The notes: generated by a model not told the origin, from the letters alone. 64,000 bases of DNA from Pseudomonas fragi (GCF_025426255.1 NZ_CP104861.1:4278001-4342000), one strand, 5' to 3'. Positions 24,661-34,180 are shown, counted from the first letter of the stretch. Translations and numbers: made by a program.

Positions 24661-25815
24661 ATGTTTAAGGCTTTGCGTTTCTTTGGCTGGCCACTGCTGG
24701 CTGGCGTGCTTATCGCTTTGCTGATTATTCAGCGTTACCCGCAATGGGTTGGACTGCCGAGCCTGGACGTTAATCTGCAGCAAGCCCCGCAAGCCAGCTA
24801 TGTGCAGCAAGGCCCTGTGACCTATGCCGATGCGGTGGTACGCGCGGCTCCCGCCGTAGCCAACCTGTACACCACCAAAGTGGTGAACAAGAACGCCAAG
24901 CCATTGTTCGAGGACCCGCAGTTCCGCCACTTTTTCGGCAACAACGCGCCCAAACAAAAGCGCATGGAATCCAGCCTGGGTTCGGGGGTGATCATGAGCC
25001 CCGAAGGTTACTTGCTGACCAATAACCACGTGGTCGCCGGGGCCGACCAGATTGTGGTGGCGCTCAAGGACGGGCGCGAAACCTTGGCCCGGGTTATCGG
25101 CAGCGATCCTGAAACCGATTTGGCGGTGCTCAAGATCAACCTGAAAAACCTGCCATCCATCACCATCGGCCGCTCGGACACCCTGCGCATCGGCGATATT
25201 GCCCTGGCAATCGGCAACCCGTTCGGGGTGGGTCAGACCACCACCATGGGTATCATCAGTGCCACCGGTCGCAACCAGTTGGGGCTGAATAACTACGAAG
25301 ACTTTATCCAGACCGATGCCGCGATCAACCCAGGCAACTCGGGCGGTGCGCTGGTGGATGCCAACGGCAACCTGACCGGGATCAACACCGCGATCTTCTC
25401 CAAGTCCGGTGGCTCCCAGGGCATCGGCTTTGCGATCCCGATCAATCTGGCGATGGAGGTCATGAAATCAATTATCGAGCACGGCCAGGTAATTCGTGGC
25501 TGGCTGGGGATTGAGGTTCAACCGCTCACTCAGGAACTGGCCGAATCGTTTGGTCTCAGTGGGCGTCCGGGGATTGTTGTCGCGGGGATTTTCCGTGATG
25601 GCCCGGCGCAAAAAGCCGGTCTGCAACTGGGGGATGTGATTCTGAGCATTGATGGCGAGCCCGCCAACGATGGCCGTCGCTCGATGAATCAGGTGGCGCG
25701 GATCAAGCCTTCGGACAAGATCACGATTCAGGTCATGCGTAACGGCAAAGAGCTGAAGCTCACTGCCGAAGTGGGCCTGCGCCCGCCGCAAGAACAGCCG
25801 CCGCAGAATGACTGA
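24661..25815 (+). CDS. algW: Periplasmic serine protease AlgW (DegS-like)
   Basis: 384 residues. An N-terminal membrane anchor (about 6-24), a trypsin-like domain with catalytic His123 (NNHVV), Asp153 (ETDLAV) and Ser227 (NPGNSGGAL), and one PDZ domain (about 290-375). AlgW starts the cleavage of MucA and so releases the AlgU stress sigma factor. The catalytic residue numbers match those I recall for P. aeruginosa. I start at the ATG at 24661 to give the anchor directly. It ends next to a REP hairpin and hisC. Confidence 0.93.
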   Translation: MFKALRFFGWPLLAGVLIALLIIQRYPQWVGLPSLDVNLQQAPQASYVQQGPVTYADAVVRAAPAVANLYTTKVVNKNAKPLFEDPQFRHFFGNNAPKQKRMESSLGSGVIMSPEGYLLTNNHVVAGADQIVVALKDGRETLARVIGSDPETDLAVLKINLKNLPSITIGRSDTLRIGDIALAIGNPFGVGQTTTMGIISATGRNQLGLNNYEDFIQTDAAINPGNSGGALVDANGNLTGINTAIFSKSGGSQGIGFAIPINLAMEVMKSIIEHGQVIRGWLGIEVQPLTQELAESFGLSGRPGIVVAGIFRDGPAQKAGLQLGDVILSIDGEPANDGRRSMNQVARIKPSDKITIQVMRNGKELKLTAEVGLRPPQEQPPQND

Positions 25816-25833
25816 TAAACAACACACCCCAAC

Positions 25834-25865
25834 ACTGTGGGAGCGAGCCTGCTCGCTCCCACAGT
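25834..25865. repeat. REP-family B single hairpin, likely shared terminator
   Basis: A 15-base arm (ACTGTGGGAGCGAGC) and its exact inverse with only CT between them. It sits between the convergent algW and hisC stops, where it could end both transcripts. Confidence 0.75.
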
Positions 25866-25877
25866 AGTCATTGTGTA

Positions 25878-26930
25878 TTAGATATCCGACAACCCTTCGA
25901 TCAACGCCGCATTCTGCTCCGGCGTGCCGATGCTAATGCGCAAGAACTGGGCAATGCGCAGTTGCTTGAAGTGACGCACGATCACGCCCTGCTCGCGCAG
26001 TTTGGCCGCCAGCGCCGCCGCATCGTGCTCCGGGTGACGGGCGAAGATGAAGTTCGCCGCTGATGGCAGCACTTCAAAACCCAGCGCCTGCAACTGCCCG
26101 ACCACTTGCTCGCGACTGTCGATCACCAACTGACAGGTCTGCTCGAAGTACTCACGGTCTTCAAACGCCGCCGCCGCGCCTGCAATGGCGATACGATCCA
26201 GCGGGTAGGAGTTGAAGCTGTTCTTGATCCGCTCCAGCGCCTCGATCAGATCCGGATGGCCCACCGCCAAACCGACCCGCAACCCGGCCAGGGAACGCGA
26301 CTTGGAGAGGGTCTGGGTCACCAGCAGGTTCGGGTAGCGATCCACCAGACTAATGGCCGTCTCGCCGCCAAAGTCGATGTACGCCTCATCGACCACCACC
26401 ACTGAGTCGGGGCTGGCCTTGAGGATCTGCTCAATGGCGTCCAGCGCCAGCAGGCAGCCGGTCGGAGCGTTAGGGTTCGGGAAGATGATCCCGCCATTAG
26501 GCTTGGCGTAGTCCGCAGGCTGAATCTGGAACTGCTTATCCAGCGGCACAGCATCGAATTCGATACCGTACAAACCGCAGTAAACCGGATAGAAGCTGTA
26601 GCTGATATCCGGGAACAACAGCGGCTTGTCGTGCTGGAACAAACCGTTGAACGCATGGGCCAGCACTTCGTCCGAGCCGTTGCCCAAAAACACCTGATTG
26701 GCCTGCACCCCGTAGTACTCGGCAACAGCCTGCTTTAGCAGGTCGCTGTTCGGGTCAGGGTACAAACGCAGGTTATCGTTGATCTCGCCCTGCATCGCCG
26801 CCAGCGCTTTAGGCGAAGGCCCGTAAGGGTTTTCGTTGGTATTGAGCTTGACCAGTTTGGTCAGCTTAGGCTGTTCGCCCGGTACGTAAGGCACCAGTTC
26901 TTTAACGAATGGACTCCAGAATTTGCTCAT
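25878..26930 (-). CDS. hisC: Histidinol-phosphate aminotransferase
   Basis: 350 residues, class I/II PLP-dependent aminotransferase. LNTNENPYGPSPKAL at the start, the FLGNGSDEVL PLP phosphate region, VVVDEAYIDF (Asp-Tyr), and TLSKSRSLAGLRVG with the Schiff-base lysine. It makes histidinol phosphate from imidazole acetol phosphate. Two bases separate it from hisD on the same strand, so hisG-hisD-hisC is probably one operon. Confidence 0.94.
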   Translation of the reverse strand: MSKFWSPFVKELVPYVPGEQPKLTKLVKLNTNENPYGPSPKALAAMQGEINDNLRLYPDPNSDLLKQAVAEYYGVQANQVFLGNGSDEVLAHAFNGLFQHDKPLLFPDISYSFYPVYCGLYGIEFDAVPLDKQFQIQPADYAKPNGGIIFPNPNAPTGCLLALDAIEQILKASPDSVVVVDEAYIDFGGETAISLVDRYPNLLVTQTLSKSRSLAGLRVGLAVGHPDLIEALERIKNSFNSYPLDRIAIAGAAAAFEDREYFEQTCQLVIDSREQVVGQLQALGFEVLPSAANFIFARHPEHDAAALAAKLREQGVIVRHFKQLRIAQFLRISIGTPEQNAALIEGLSDI

Positions 26931-26932
26931 GC

Positions 26933-28258
26933 TTATTGCCCCTGTTCGTCGGCGATGATGCGGTATTCGGCACTACGGGCGTGACCGGTCAACGATTCGC
27001 CGCGAGCGAGAATCGAAGCGGTCTTGCCCAGGTCGGAAGCACCCTGCTCGGAGCAAAAAATGATCGAGGAGCGCTTCTGGAAGTCGTACACCCCCAGCGG
27101 CGACGAAAAACGCGCCGTGCCGGAAGTCGGCAATACGTGGTTTGGACCCGCGCAGTAATCGCCCAAGGCCTCAGAGGTATGGCGGCCCATAAAGATCGCA
27201 CCCGCGTGGCGGATCTGCGGCAGCCATGCTTGCGGGTCAGCCACCGACAACTCCAGGTGCTCCGGAGCAATACGGTTGGCAACATCAATCGCCTGCTGCA
27301 TGTCCTTGACCAGAATCAGCGCGCCACGACCATTGATCGAGGTTTCGATGATTTCGGCCCGTTCCATGGTTGGCAGCAGCTTGGCGATGCTGGCCGCAAC
27401 CTTGTCGAGGAATTCAGCGTCCGGGCTGACCAGAATCGCTTGCGCGTCTTCGTCGTGTTCGGCCTGGGAGAACAGGTCCATGGCAATCCAGTCCGGATCG
27501 GTCAGGCCATCGCAGACCACGAGAATTTCCGAAGGACCGGCGATCATGTCGATGCCGACCTGACCAAATACGTGGCGTTTAGCAGTCGCGACATAGATGT
27601 TGCCCGGCCCGACCACCTTGTCGACTTTCGGAACGCTCTCGGTGCCATAAGCCAGCGCAGCGACAGCTTGTGCGCCGCCAATGGTGAACACCCGATCAAC
27701 ACCCGCAATGCAGGCGGCAGCCAGTACCAGTTCATTGATTTCACCCCGCGGGGTCGGCACCACCATCACCACTTCGGTGACGCCTGCGACCTTGGCCGGA
27801 ATGGCGTTCATCAATACCGACGACGGGTACGAGGCTTTGCCGCCCGGCACGTACAGACCGGCACGGTCCAGTGGCGTGACCTTTTGGCCCAGTACCGTGC
27901 CGTCGGCCTCGGTGTAGCTCCAGGAATCCTGTTTCTGTTTTTCGTGGTAGCTGCGTACACGCTGTGCGGCTTTTTCCAGCGCTTCACGCTGTGGCGTGGT
28001 AATGCGTGTCAGAGCCAGCTCCAGACGCTCGCGCGGCAGGATCAAATCCGCCATCGAGTTAACGCTCAGCCCGTCAAAGCGCTGGGTAAATTCAACCAGC
28101 GCAGCGTCGCCACGCTCGCGCACAGCTTTGATGATATCGAGCACGCGCTGGTTGACCGAGTCGTCAGACACACTTTCCCAGCTCAGCAAATGATCCAGAT
28201 GCTGCGCGAAATCCGGGTCAGCAGCGTTGAGTCGACGAATTGCAGTGGGAGCGGTCAT
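26933..28258 (-). CDS. hisD: Histidinol dehydrogenase
   Basis: 441 residues from the ATG at 28258 (MTAPTAIRRL); the frame extends upstream without a family match. It has the zinc/NAD motifs: GGAQAVAALAYGTESV, KVVGPGNIYV, and MIAGPSEILVVCD. The C-terminal GPNHVLPTSGTARF carries a catalytic His. It oxidises histidinol to histidine in two NAD-dependent steps. A long reverse frame over it is a shadow. Confidence 0.95.
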   Translation of the reverse strand: MTAPTAIRRLNAADPDFAQHLDHLLSWESVSDDSVNQRVLDIIKAVRERGDAALVEFTQRFDGLSVNSMADLILPRERLELALTRITTPQREALEKAAQRVRSYHEKQKQDSWSYTEADGTVLGQKVTPLDRAGLYVPGGKASYPSSVLMNAIPAKVAGVTEVVMVVPTPRGEINELVLAAACIAGVDRVFTIGGAQAVAALAYGTESVPKVDKVVGPGNIYVATAKRHVFGQVGIDMIAGPSEILVVCDGLTDPDWIAMDLFSQAEHDEDAQAILVSPDAEFLDKVAASIAKLLPTMERAEIIETSINGRGALILVKDMQQAIDVANRIAPEHLELSVADPQAWLPQIRHAGAIFMGRHTSEALGDYCAGPNHVLPTSGTARFSSPLGVYDFQKRSSIIFCSEQGASDLGKTASILARGESLTGHARSAEYRIIADEQGQ

Positions 28259-28406
28259 AGCGAGGGCCTCGGTATTGGGCGAATGCTTGGGATATTGGTT
28301 TTGCACAGCTCAGGCACCACAAGACTACCAAGCCATCCGCGTGGGTACCTGAGATTTCTGGCTATTACACGGATAGATGGGCGCGACTCAAGGTCGCGCA
28401 GATGAG

Positions 28407-29042
28407 TCAGCCGCGGTGTCGCGATTCCACTGCTTTGCGCAGGGTATCGATCAGGGCTTGAATACGGGCGTGCTGCATTTTCATCGAAGCCTTGTTAACC
28501 ACCAGACGGGAGCTGATGGCGGCAATGAATTCCTGAGGTTCCAGGCCATTGGCACGCAAGGTGTTGCCGGTATCGACCACGTCGATGATCTTGTCCGCGA
28601 GACCAATCAGCGGCGCCAGCTCCATCGAGCCGTACAGCTTGATGATGTCGACCTGACGGCCCTGCTCGGCGTAGTAACGCTTGGCGACATTGACGAACTT
28701 GGTCGCAACGCGCAGGCGGCCTTTAGGCTCGGGGGCACCGATGGCACCGGCAGTCATCAGTTTGCACTGGGCAATCTGCAGGTCCAGCGGCTCATACAGG
28801 CCCTGGCCGCCGTATTCCATCAGCACGTCTTTACCGGCCACACCGAGGTCGGCGGCACCATGTTCAACGTAAGTTGGCACGTCGGTGGCACGGACGATCA
28901 GCAGCCGGACGTCTGGCTGGGAAGTCGGGATGATCAGCTTGCGGCTTTTGTCCGGATTCTCGGTCGGCACAATGCCCGCTTCAGCCAGAAGCGGCAGGGT
29001 GTCGTCAAGGATACGGCCCTTGGACAGTGCAATGGTCAACAT
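28407..29042 (-). CDS. hisG: ATP phosphoribosyltransferase (short form)
   Basis: 211 residues, the short HisG form, which lacks the C-terminal regulatory domain and normally needs HisZ. LTIALSKGRILDDTLPLL and ADLGVAGKDVLMEYG (phosphate binding) are typical, as is VDTGNTLRANGL. It starts histidine synthesis by joining ATP and PRPP. A hairpin GCGCGAC/GTCGCGC (28381-28399) lies between it and hisD. HisZ is not in this window. Confidence 0.93.
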   Translation of the reverse strand: MLTIALSKGRILDDTLPLLAEAGIVPTENPDKSRKLIIPTSQPDVRLLIVRATDVPTYVEHGAADLGVAGKDVLMEYGGQGLYEPLDLQIAQCKLMTAGAIGAPEPKGRLRVATKFVNVAKRYYAEQGRQVDIIKLYGSMELAPLIGLADKIIDVVDTGNTLRANGLEPQEFIAAISSRLVVNKASMKMQHARIQALIDTLRKAVESRHRG

Positions 29043-29102
29043 GGGAAACGTAAGTCCTTATCAGGGTACTTTTGCCCGAACGCAATCGGCGCCGGACAAG
29101 CA

Positions 29103-29124
29103 TCGAGCCTGATATCAGGCTCGA
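29103..29124. repeat. Perfect 22-base palindrome between murA and hisG
   Basis: TCGAGCCTGAT followed at once by its exact reverse complement. No T-run follows on either strand, so it is more like an operator or processing site than a terminator. An imperfect CCAGGT/ACCTGG pair lies further upstream at 29141-29180. Confidence 0.6.
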
Positions 29125-29223
29125 CTTGAACGATTCGAGGCCAGGTAAAGTAACGCTTGCAAGCCATTACGTCACCTGGCGGCTGGACACTATCCCTGTG
29201 CCCATGAAGCCAAACAGCAAAAA

Positions 29224-30489
29224 CTAGCCCGGAACGCGGCGGATTTTGGCGCCCAGCATCTGCAGTTTTTCTTCGATGCACTCATAGCCACGGTCTATGT
29301 GGTAAATGCGATCGATCAGGGTGTCGCCTTCAGCTACCAGAGCCGAAATCACCAGGCTGGCCGAAGCACGCAGGTCGGTGGCCATTACTGGCGCGCCCTT
29401 GAGGGTTTCAGTGCCGGTAACGATGGCAGTGTTGCCTTCAACCTGGATCTTGGCGCCCATGCGGTGCAGTTCATACACGTGCATAAAGCGGTTTTCGAAG
29501 ATGGTCTCGATCACAGCACCCGTGCCTTCGGCAATGGCGTTGAGGGAGATGAACTGCGCCTGCATGTCGGTCGGGAACGCCGGGTACGGAGCGGTACGCA
29601 CGTTCACCGCTTTAGGGCGCTTGCCGTGCATGTTCAGCTCGATCCAGTCTTCACCGGTGGTGATTTCTGCGCCCGCTTCCTTGAGCTTTTCAAGAACCGC
29701 TTCGAGGATGGTCGGATCAGTGTCCTTGACCTTCACACGGCCACCGGTCACGGCTGCGGCTACCAGGTAGGTACCGGTTTCGATACGGTCCGGCATCACG
29801 CGATAGGTCGCAGTGTGCAACTCTTTTACGCCATCAATGGTGATGGTGTCAGTGCCCGCACCGCTAACCTTGGCGCCCATGGCGTTCAGGAAGTTGGCCA
29901 GGTCGACGACTTCAGGCTCGCGTGCAGAGTTCTGCAATACGCTGCGGCCATTGGCCAGTGCTGCGGCCATCATGATGTTTTCGGTACCGGTCACACTGAC
30001 GGTATCGAAGAAGAAGTTGGCACCGCGCAAGCCGCCTTCTGGCGCTTTGGCCTTGATGTAGCCGCCTTCAACGTCAATCACTGCGCCCATGGCTTCAAGG
30101 CCACGGATGTGCAGGTCAACCGGGCGCGAACCAATGGCGCAACCGCCTGGCAACGCCACTTCAGCGTAACCAAAGCGGGCAACCATCGGTCCCAGAACCA
30201 AAATCGACGCACGCATGGTTTTCACCAGTTCGTACGGTGCAACCAAGGTTTTGATGGTGTTCGGGTTGATTTCGACGCTGAGCTTTTCATCGATCACCGG
30301 CTCAATGCCCATGCGACCGAACAGTTCGATCATGGTGGTGATGTCATGCAGATGCGGCAGGTTGGCTACGGTTACCGGGCCATTGCACAGCAAGGTCGCC
30401 GCCAGAATCGGCAGGGCGGAGTTCTTCGCCCCGGAAATGCGGATTTCGCCATCAAGACGGGCACCGCCGGTAATAATCAATTTATCCAT
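29224..30489 (-). CDS. murA: UDP-N-acetylglucosamine 1-carboxyvinyltransferase
   Basis: 421 residues of the EPSP-synthase-like fold. Adds enolpyruvate to UDP-GlcNAc, first step of peptidoglycan synthesis. The catalytic Cys117 is in GGCAIGSRPVDLH, so the enzyme should be fosfomycin-sensitive; KNSALPILAA and the C-terminal YHIDRGYECIEEKL are present. Follows ibaG by about 30 bases, same strand. Confidence 0.96.
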   Translation of the reverse strand: MDKLIITGGARLDGEIRISGAKNSALPILAATLLCNGPVTVANLPHLHDITTMIELFGRMGIEPVIDEKLSVEINPNTIKTLVAPYELVKTMRASILVLGPMVARFGYAEVALPGGCAIGSRPVDLHIRGLEAMGAVIDVEGGYIKAKAPEGGLRGANFFFDTVSVTGTENIMMAAALANGRSVLQNSAREPEVVDLANFLNAMGAKVSGAGTDTITIDGVKELHTATYRVMPDRIETGTYLVAAAVTGGRVKVKDTDPTILEAVLEKLKEAGAEITTGEDWIELNMHGKRPKAVNVRTAPYPAFPTDMQAQFISLNAIAEGTGAVIETIFENRFMHVYELHRMGAKIQVEGNTAIVTGTETLKGAPVMATDLRASASLVISALVAEGDTLIDRIYHIDRGYECIEEKLQMLGAKIRRVPG

Positions 30490-30520
30490 AACAATCTCGA
30501 CGCCAATGGGCTCAGGGGGC

Positions 30521-30760
30521 TCAGGTGCGCTCGGCCCAGGCCGCGCTGCTGAAGAATTTCATAGTGACCGCATGGATGCTGCCATCAGCGATCCACGGGT
30601 TTAAATGGGCATAGATGCTTTGTTGACGTTTGACCGGGCTCAGGGCCACCAGTTCGTCACTGATCACGTTCAGCTGAAAGTTGCAGCCTTCGCCCTCAAC
30701 TTCTACCTGGGTTCCAGGCAGCTTTCCCTCAAGAAAGCTCTTCACTTCTACGGCCTGCAT
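30521..30760 (-). CDS. ibaG: BolA-family protein IbaG
   Basis: 79 residues from the ATG at 30760. VKSFLEGKLPGTQVEVEGEGCNF and the C-terminal HAVTMKFFSS are the BolA fold, with the invariant Cys and His. BolA proteins bind iron-sulfur monothiol glutaredoxins; IbaG is linked to acid stress. It lies between mlaB and murA. The start is chosen for family length; the frame runs 38 codons further in poor sequence over the terminator. Confidence 0.85.
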   Translation of the reverse strand: MQAVEVKSFLEGKLPGTQVEVEGEGCNFQLNVISDELVALSPVKRQQSIYAHLNPWIADGSIHAVTMKFFSSAAWAERT

Positions 30761-30806
30761 GCTCAACCTCATTCGGCGCCTAACGCGCGCGGGTCGGCCA
30801 TCATAC

Positions 30807-30862
30807 AAAAAAGCCCCGCGCCTGCGAACCCCGTATAACAGGACTCTGACGGGGGGCTTTTC
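30807..30862 (-). terminator. Terminator after the mla operon
   Basis: GAAAAGCCCC on one side and GGGGCTTTTTT on the other, with a long loop containing smaller structure. The T-run is on the minus strand, right after mlaB. It separates mlaFEDCB from ibaG-murA. Confidence 0.8.
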
Positions 30863-30874
30863 TATAGGTGGCAA

Positions 30875-31180
30875 TTAATGATGTGCCAGCAGCTCGGTCA
30901 GGCCCGAGACCTGGGCGATTTCGCGCATGTCTTCGGGCATGGCACGAATGCTCAATGGCTTGTTCAGGGCTTGCGCATCACGGATGTAACACAGCAACAG
31001 TGACAATCCGACGCTGCTGGATTTGGTGACTGCCGAGCAATCCACCACCAGGGCTTTGGCCAGGGCTTTTTTGATCAGGGCCTGGCCTTCTTTGCGCAAA
31101 CGAGGGCCGGTCTGATAATCGAGCACGCCACTAAGACGCAGCTCGCTCTCGCCGGCCAGGGTTACACCCGCCTCACTCAT
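30875..31180 (-). CDS. mlaB: STAS-domain protein MlaB
   Basis: 101 residues, one STAS domain (LSGVLDYQTGPRLR, then ALVVDCSAVTKSSSVGLSLLL). Regulates the MlaFE ABC transporter that returns mislocalised phospholipid from the outer membrane. Last gene in the mlaFEDCB operon; its ATG overlaps the mlaC stop (ATGA). Confidence 0.9.
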   Translation of the reverse strand: MSEAGVTLAGESELRLSGVLDYQTGPRLRKEGQALIKKALAKALVVDCSAVTKSSSVGLSLLLCYIRDAQALNKPLSIRAMPEDMREIAQVSGLTELLAHH

Positions 31181-31836
31181 TTGCCAGCTGCCTTGGGAGC
31201 AGCTGCATCGGTAGTTTCCTTGGCCTTGGCAACTTCACCAGCCCAGTTATCGATGGTCTGATCCAGGTTATTGCCGTTGCGCTGCATGGCATCAGCGAAC
31301 TGATCACGGAACAGCTTGCCGATGTTGATGCCATTGATAATCACGTTGCGCACTTTCCACTCGCCGTTCACCTTGTTAAGGGTATAGGAGAGCGGGTAAA
31401 TGGCGCCGCTATCACCTTTCACGGTCATATCGACACTGGTGCGATCCCCGCTTTCATCCTTGGCAGGCGAAACGGTGATGCCCTTGTTGTTGAATTCAAG
31501 CAAGGCGTTGCCATAGAACTGCATCAGGCTGCGCTTGAAGTTCTCTTGAAAACGTTGCATCTGCGCAGGTGTAGCGTTGCGCGAGTACTTCACGGTCATG
31601 ATGCTTTTGGAAATACCGTCAACATCCACTGCTGGGCCAACGATTTCGTTCAAGGCATCGTAAAACTTGGACGGGCTTTGCTTGTACTGCTCTTTGTTGG
31701 CAGACAGGTCGGCCAGCAACCGGGTTGTTGTGTCTGAAACGATATCGTGGGCAGATTGCCCCGGCGCAGCATTTGCCATCAGAGGAAGGGCTGCAGCCAG
31801 AACTACCAGCAGGCCACGGCGCAAGAGAGAGATCAT
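31177..31836 (-). CDS. mlaC: Phospholipid-binding protein MlaC
   Basis: 219 residues with a Sec signal peptide (about 1-23) and the Ttg2D/MlaC fold (QSAHDIVSDTTTRLLADLSAN, FYGNALLEFNNKGI). It shuttles a phospholipid between the outer-membrane complex and MlaD in the periplasm. An Ala-rich C-terminus (KETTDAAAPKAAGK) is longer than in E. coli. Confidence 0.93.
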   Translation of the reverse strand: MISLLRRGLLVVLAAALPLMANAAPGQSAHDIVSDTTTRLLADLSANKEQYKQSPSKFYDALNEIVGPAVDVDGISKSIMTVKYSRNATPAQMQRFQENFKRSLMQFYGNALLEFNNKGITVSPAKDESGDRTSVDMTVKGDSGAIYPLSYTLNKVNGEWKVRNVIINGINIGKLFRDQFADAMQRNGNNLDQTIDNWAGEVAKAKETTDAAAPKAAGK

Positions 31837-31847
31837 CTAAAAGCTCC

Positions 31848-32315
31848 TTATTTGGCGTCTTTGCTAACGGTATTAAGCAGGAATTTACCGATCAGGTCTT
31901 CCAGAACCAACGACGACTGAGTGTCGTGAATAGTGCCACCGTCTTTGAGCAGGGTGTCTTCACCACCCACGCTGAGACCGATATATTTCTCACCCAGCAG
32001 ACCCGCTGTGAGAATAGACGCAGTCGAATCGGTCGGCAGATTATCCACAGCTTTTTCGAGTTGCAAGGTGACACGAGCCATGTAGTTGTCACGGTCCAGA
32101 TCGATCGCCGTAACCTTGCCGATGGTCACGCCCGCCATGGTGACTTTGGCGCGCACGGTAAGACCGGCAATGTTGTCAAAATTGGCATACAGCTTGTACG
32201 TGTCGGTGCTGGCGGTCGGGGACAGTCCACTGACCCGCAGGGCGAGCAACAGCAAAGCCAGGATGCCAGCCAGCAGGAACAGGCCGACACCGATTTCCAT
32301 GGTGCGGTTTTGCAT
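31848..32315 (-). CDS. mlaD: MCE-domain protein MlaD
   Basis: 155 residues with one N-terminal membrane helix (GVGLFLLAGILALLLLAL) and one MCE domain (YKLYANFDNIAGLTVRAKVTMAGVTIGKV). It forms the periplasmic hexamer on the MlaFE transporter. The ATG at 32315 shares one base with the mlaE stop. Confidence 0.93.
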   Translation of the reverse strand: MQNRTMEIGVGLFLLAGILALLLLALRVSGLSPTASTDTYKLYANFDNIAGLTVRAKVTMAGVTIGKVTAIDLDRDNYMARVTLQLEKAVDNLPTDSTASILTAGLLGEKYIGLSVGGEDTLLKDGGTIHDTQSSLVLEDLIGKFLLNTVSKDAK

Positions 32316-33112
32316 CAGAAATCTCCAAACATCAAGGCAGTCAAAATAAAGTCCAGGCCGAGGACTGCCAATGAGGCATACACCACGGTCTTGGTAGTGG
32401 CACGGCTGATCCCCTCTGAAGTGGGCTCGCAGTCATAACCTTGAAACACGGCAATCCAGGTCACTACAAAGGCAAAAACGATGCTTTTGATGATCCCGTT
32501 AAGTACGTCACCACTGAAGGTTACGCTGTTTTGCATATTGGCCCAGTAGGAGCCGTCATAGACGCCCAGCCAATCTACTGCAACCCACGAGCCGCCCCAG
32601 ATCCCGACCACACTGAAAATCATCGCCAGCACAGGCAGGGAAATAAACCCGGCCCACAACCGTGGCGCAATGATGTACTTGAGTGGGTCAACCCCAATCA
32701 TTTCCAGGCTGGACAGTTGCTCGGTCGATTTCATGTTGCCGATTTCAGCGGTCAATGCAGACCCCGCTCGCCCGGCAAACAGCAAGGCAGTTACAACCGG
32801 CCCCAGCTCACGCAACAGGGTCAAGGCAACCATTTGCCCGACAGCCTGCTCGGAACCATAGCTGGACAGAATGCTGAAGCCTTGCAGCGCCAACACCATG
32901 CCGATGAATATGCCGGACACCACAATAATGACCAAGGACATGACGCCTACAGAGTGCAGTTGCTTGAGCAAAAGCCCAAACCCGCCACCGATACCGCCAC
33001 GCCCCAGCAGTGCATGAAACAGGAAAATCGTCGAACGCCCCAGCACCGAGACAATGTCTATCCCGGCACGACCGAACAATCCGACACGGTCCATTAATGA
33101 ATGTTTGCGCAT
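32315..33112 (-). CDS. mlaE: Permease MlaE
   Basis: 265 residues, MlaE/YrbE type permease with about five membrane segments. Core motif LALQGFSILSSYGSEQAVGQMVALTLLRELGPVVTALLFAGRAGSALTAEIG (conserved RELGP and GRAGSA). It forms the channel part of the phospholipid transporter. Starts within one base of the mlaF stop. Confidence 0.94.
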   Translation of the reverse strand: MRKHSLMDRVGLFGRAGIDIVSVLGRSTIFLFHALLGRGGIGGGFGLLLKQLHSVGVMSLVIIVVSGIFIGMVLALQGFSILSSYGSEQAVGQMVALTLLRELGPVVTALLFAGRAGSALTAEIGNMKSTEQLSSLEMIGVDPLKYIIAPRLWAGFISLPVLAMIFSVVGIWGGSWVAVDWLGVYDGSYWANMQNSVTFSGDVLNGIIKSIVFAFVVTWIAVFQGYDCEPTSEGISRATTKTVVYASLAVLGLDFILTALMFGDF

Positions 33113-33921
33113 CAGCGCTTCCCCAGAAGATCGGTTCGGTAGTCCGAGGCCGGAAAGTGAAACGGAACCGGGCCATCCGGATCGCCGGTCATGAACTGGC
33201 GAATACGCGGATTATCGGCATTCATCAGCTCTTCCGGCGTGCCCTGCCCCAGCACCTGACCATCGCCGACTACATACAGATAGTCAGAAATACTCGCGGT
33301 TTCAGCTAGGTCATGAGAAACCACAATACTGGTGATACCCAACGCATCGTTGAGCAGGCGAATCAGCCGTACCAGCACCCCCATTGCAATGGGATCCTGG
33401 CCCACGAAGGGCTCGTCATACATCAGGATTTGCGGATCCAGGGCAATCGCCCGCGCCAAAGCCACCCGGCGCTTCATGCCGCCAGACAATTCGTCGGGCA
33501 TCAGATCGATAGCCCCGCGCAAGCCCACTGCCTGCAATTTCAGCAACACAATGTCGCGAATCATTTCTTCCGGCAGCTCGGTATGCACCCGCAGCGGGAA
33601 GGCAACGTTCTCGAACACGTCCAGATCGGTAAACAGCGCACCGCTCTGAAACAGCACGCCCATATGCTTGCGGGCATCAAACAAATCACTGCGCGACAGG
33701 GTCGGCAGGTTTTGATCATTGACCCACACTTCGCCGCTACTGGGACGCAGTTGCATGCCCATCAGGCGCAATAGTGTGGTTTTGCCGCAGCCCGACGGGC
33801 CCATGATTCCCGTGACCTTGCCACGCGGAATACGAATATCGACATTATTGAAGATGCTGCGCGTGCCGCGCTTGAAGGACACTCCCTTCAGCTCGACCGC
33901 GTAGGCGTTATCGGCGCTCAT
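33112..33921 (-). CDS. mlaF: ATPase MlaF
   Basis: 269 residues. Walker A GPSGCGKTT, signature DELSGGMKRRVALARA, Walker B ILMYDEPFVGQDP, H-loop VSHDLAET. First gene of mlaFEDCB (toluene tolerance operon ttg2 in P. putida); it powers retrograde phospholipid transport. Divergent from kdsD across a 292-base region. Confidence 0.95.
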   Translation of the reverse strand: MSADNAYAVELKGVSFKRGTRSIFNNVDIRIPRGKVTGIMGPSGCGKTTLLRLMGMQLRPSSGEVWVNDQNLPTLSRSDLFDARKHMGVLFQSGALFTDLDVFENVAFPLRVHTELPEEMIRDIVLLKLQAVGLRGAIDLMPDELSGGMKRRVALARAIALDPQILMYDEPFVGQDPIAMGVLVRLIRLLNDALGITSIVVSHDLAETASISDYLYVVGDGQVLGQGTPEELMNADNPRIRQFMTGDPDGPVPFHFPASDYRTDLLGKR

Positions 33922-34174
33922 CTAAACTCCTTGCGATACAGCGTCTGCCTCTCACCCGGACACCAAACTTCTTATCAAGAAGCACGCGTTCCCTGGCGGG
34001 CCGAACTGGCGGCGAACTATACCACCGCTCATAGTGACCGCCCAAGGCCGAAGGAGTGCCGGTTAAGCCTCAATACAGTGAAATAAAGAGGGTTTTTCTT
34101 AAATCACGCGAAGTCTTTGCCTAAAGAGACAACAAAGCACTGCGATCAAGCGTGAGGGATGCGCACATAACCGC

Positions 34175-34180
34175 TATAAT
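34175..34180 (+). promoter_or_regulatory. -10 element before kdsD
   Basis: TATAAT, 34 bases before the kdsD ATG; the -35 is weak (GTGAGG at 17-base spacing). Otherwise the 292-base mlaF/kdsD divergent region holds no supported gene. Confidence 0.55.

Noticed and set aside
26909..28405. 498-codon plus-strand frame over hisD
   Set aside because: Antisense shadow of hisD from high third-position GC.
29299..30552. 417-codon plus-strand frame over murA
   Set aside because: Antisense shadow of murA.
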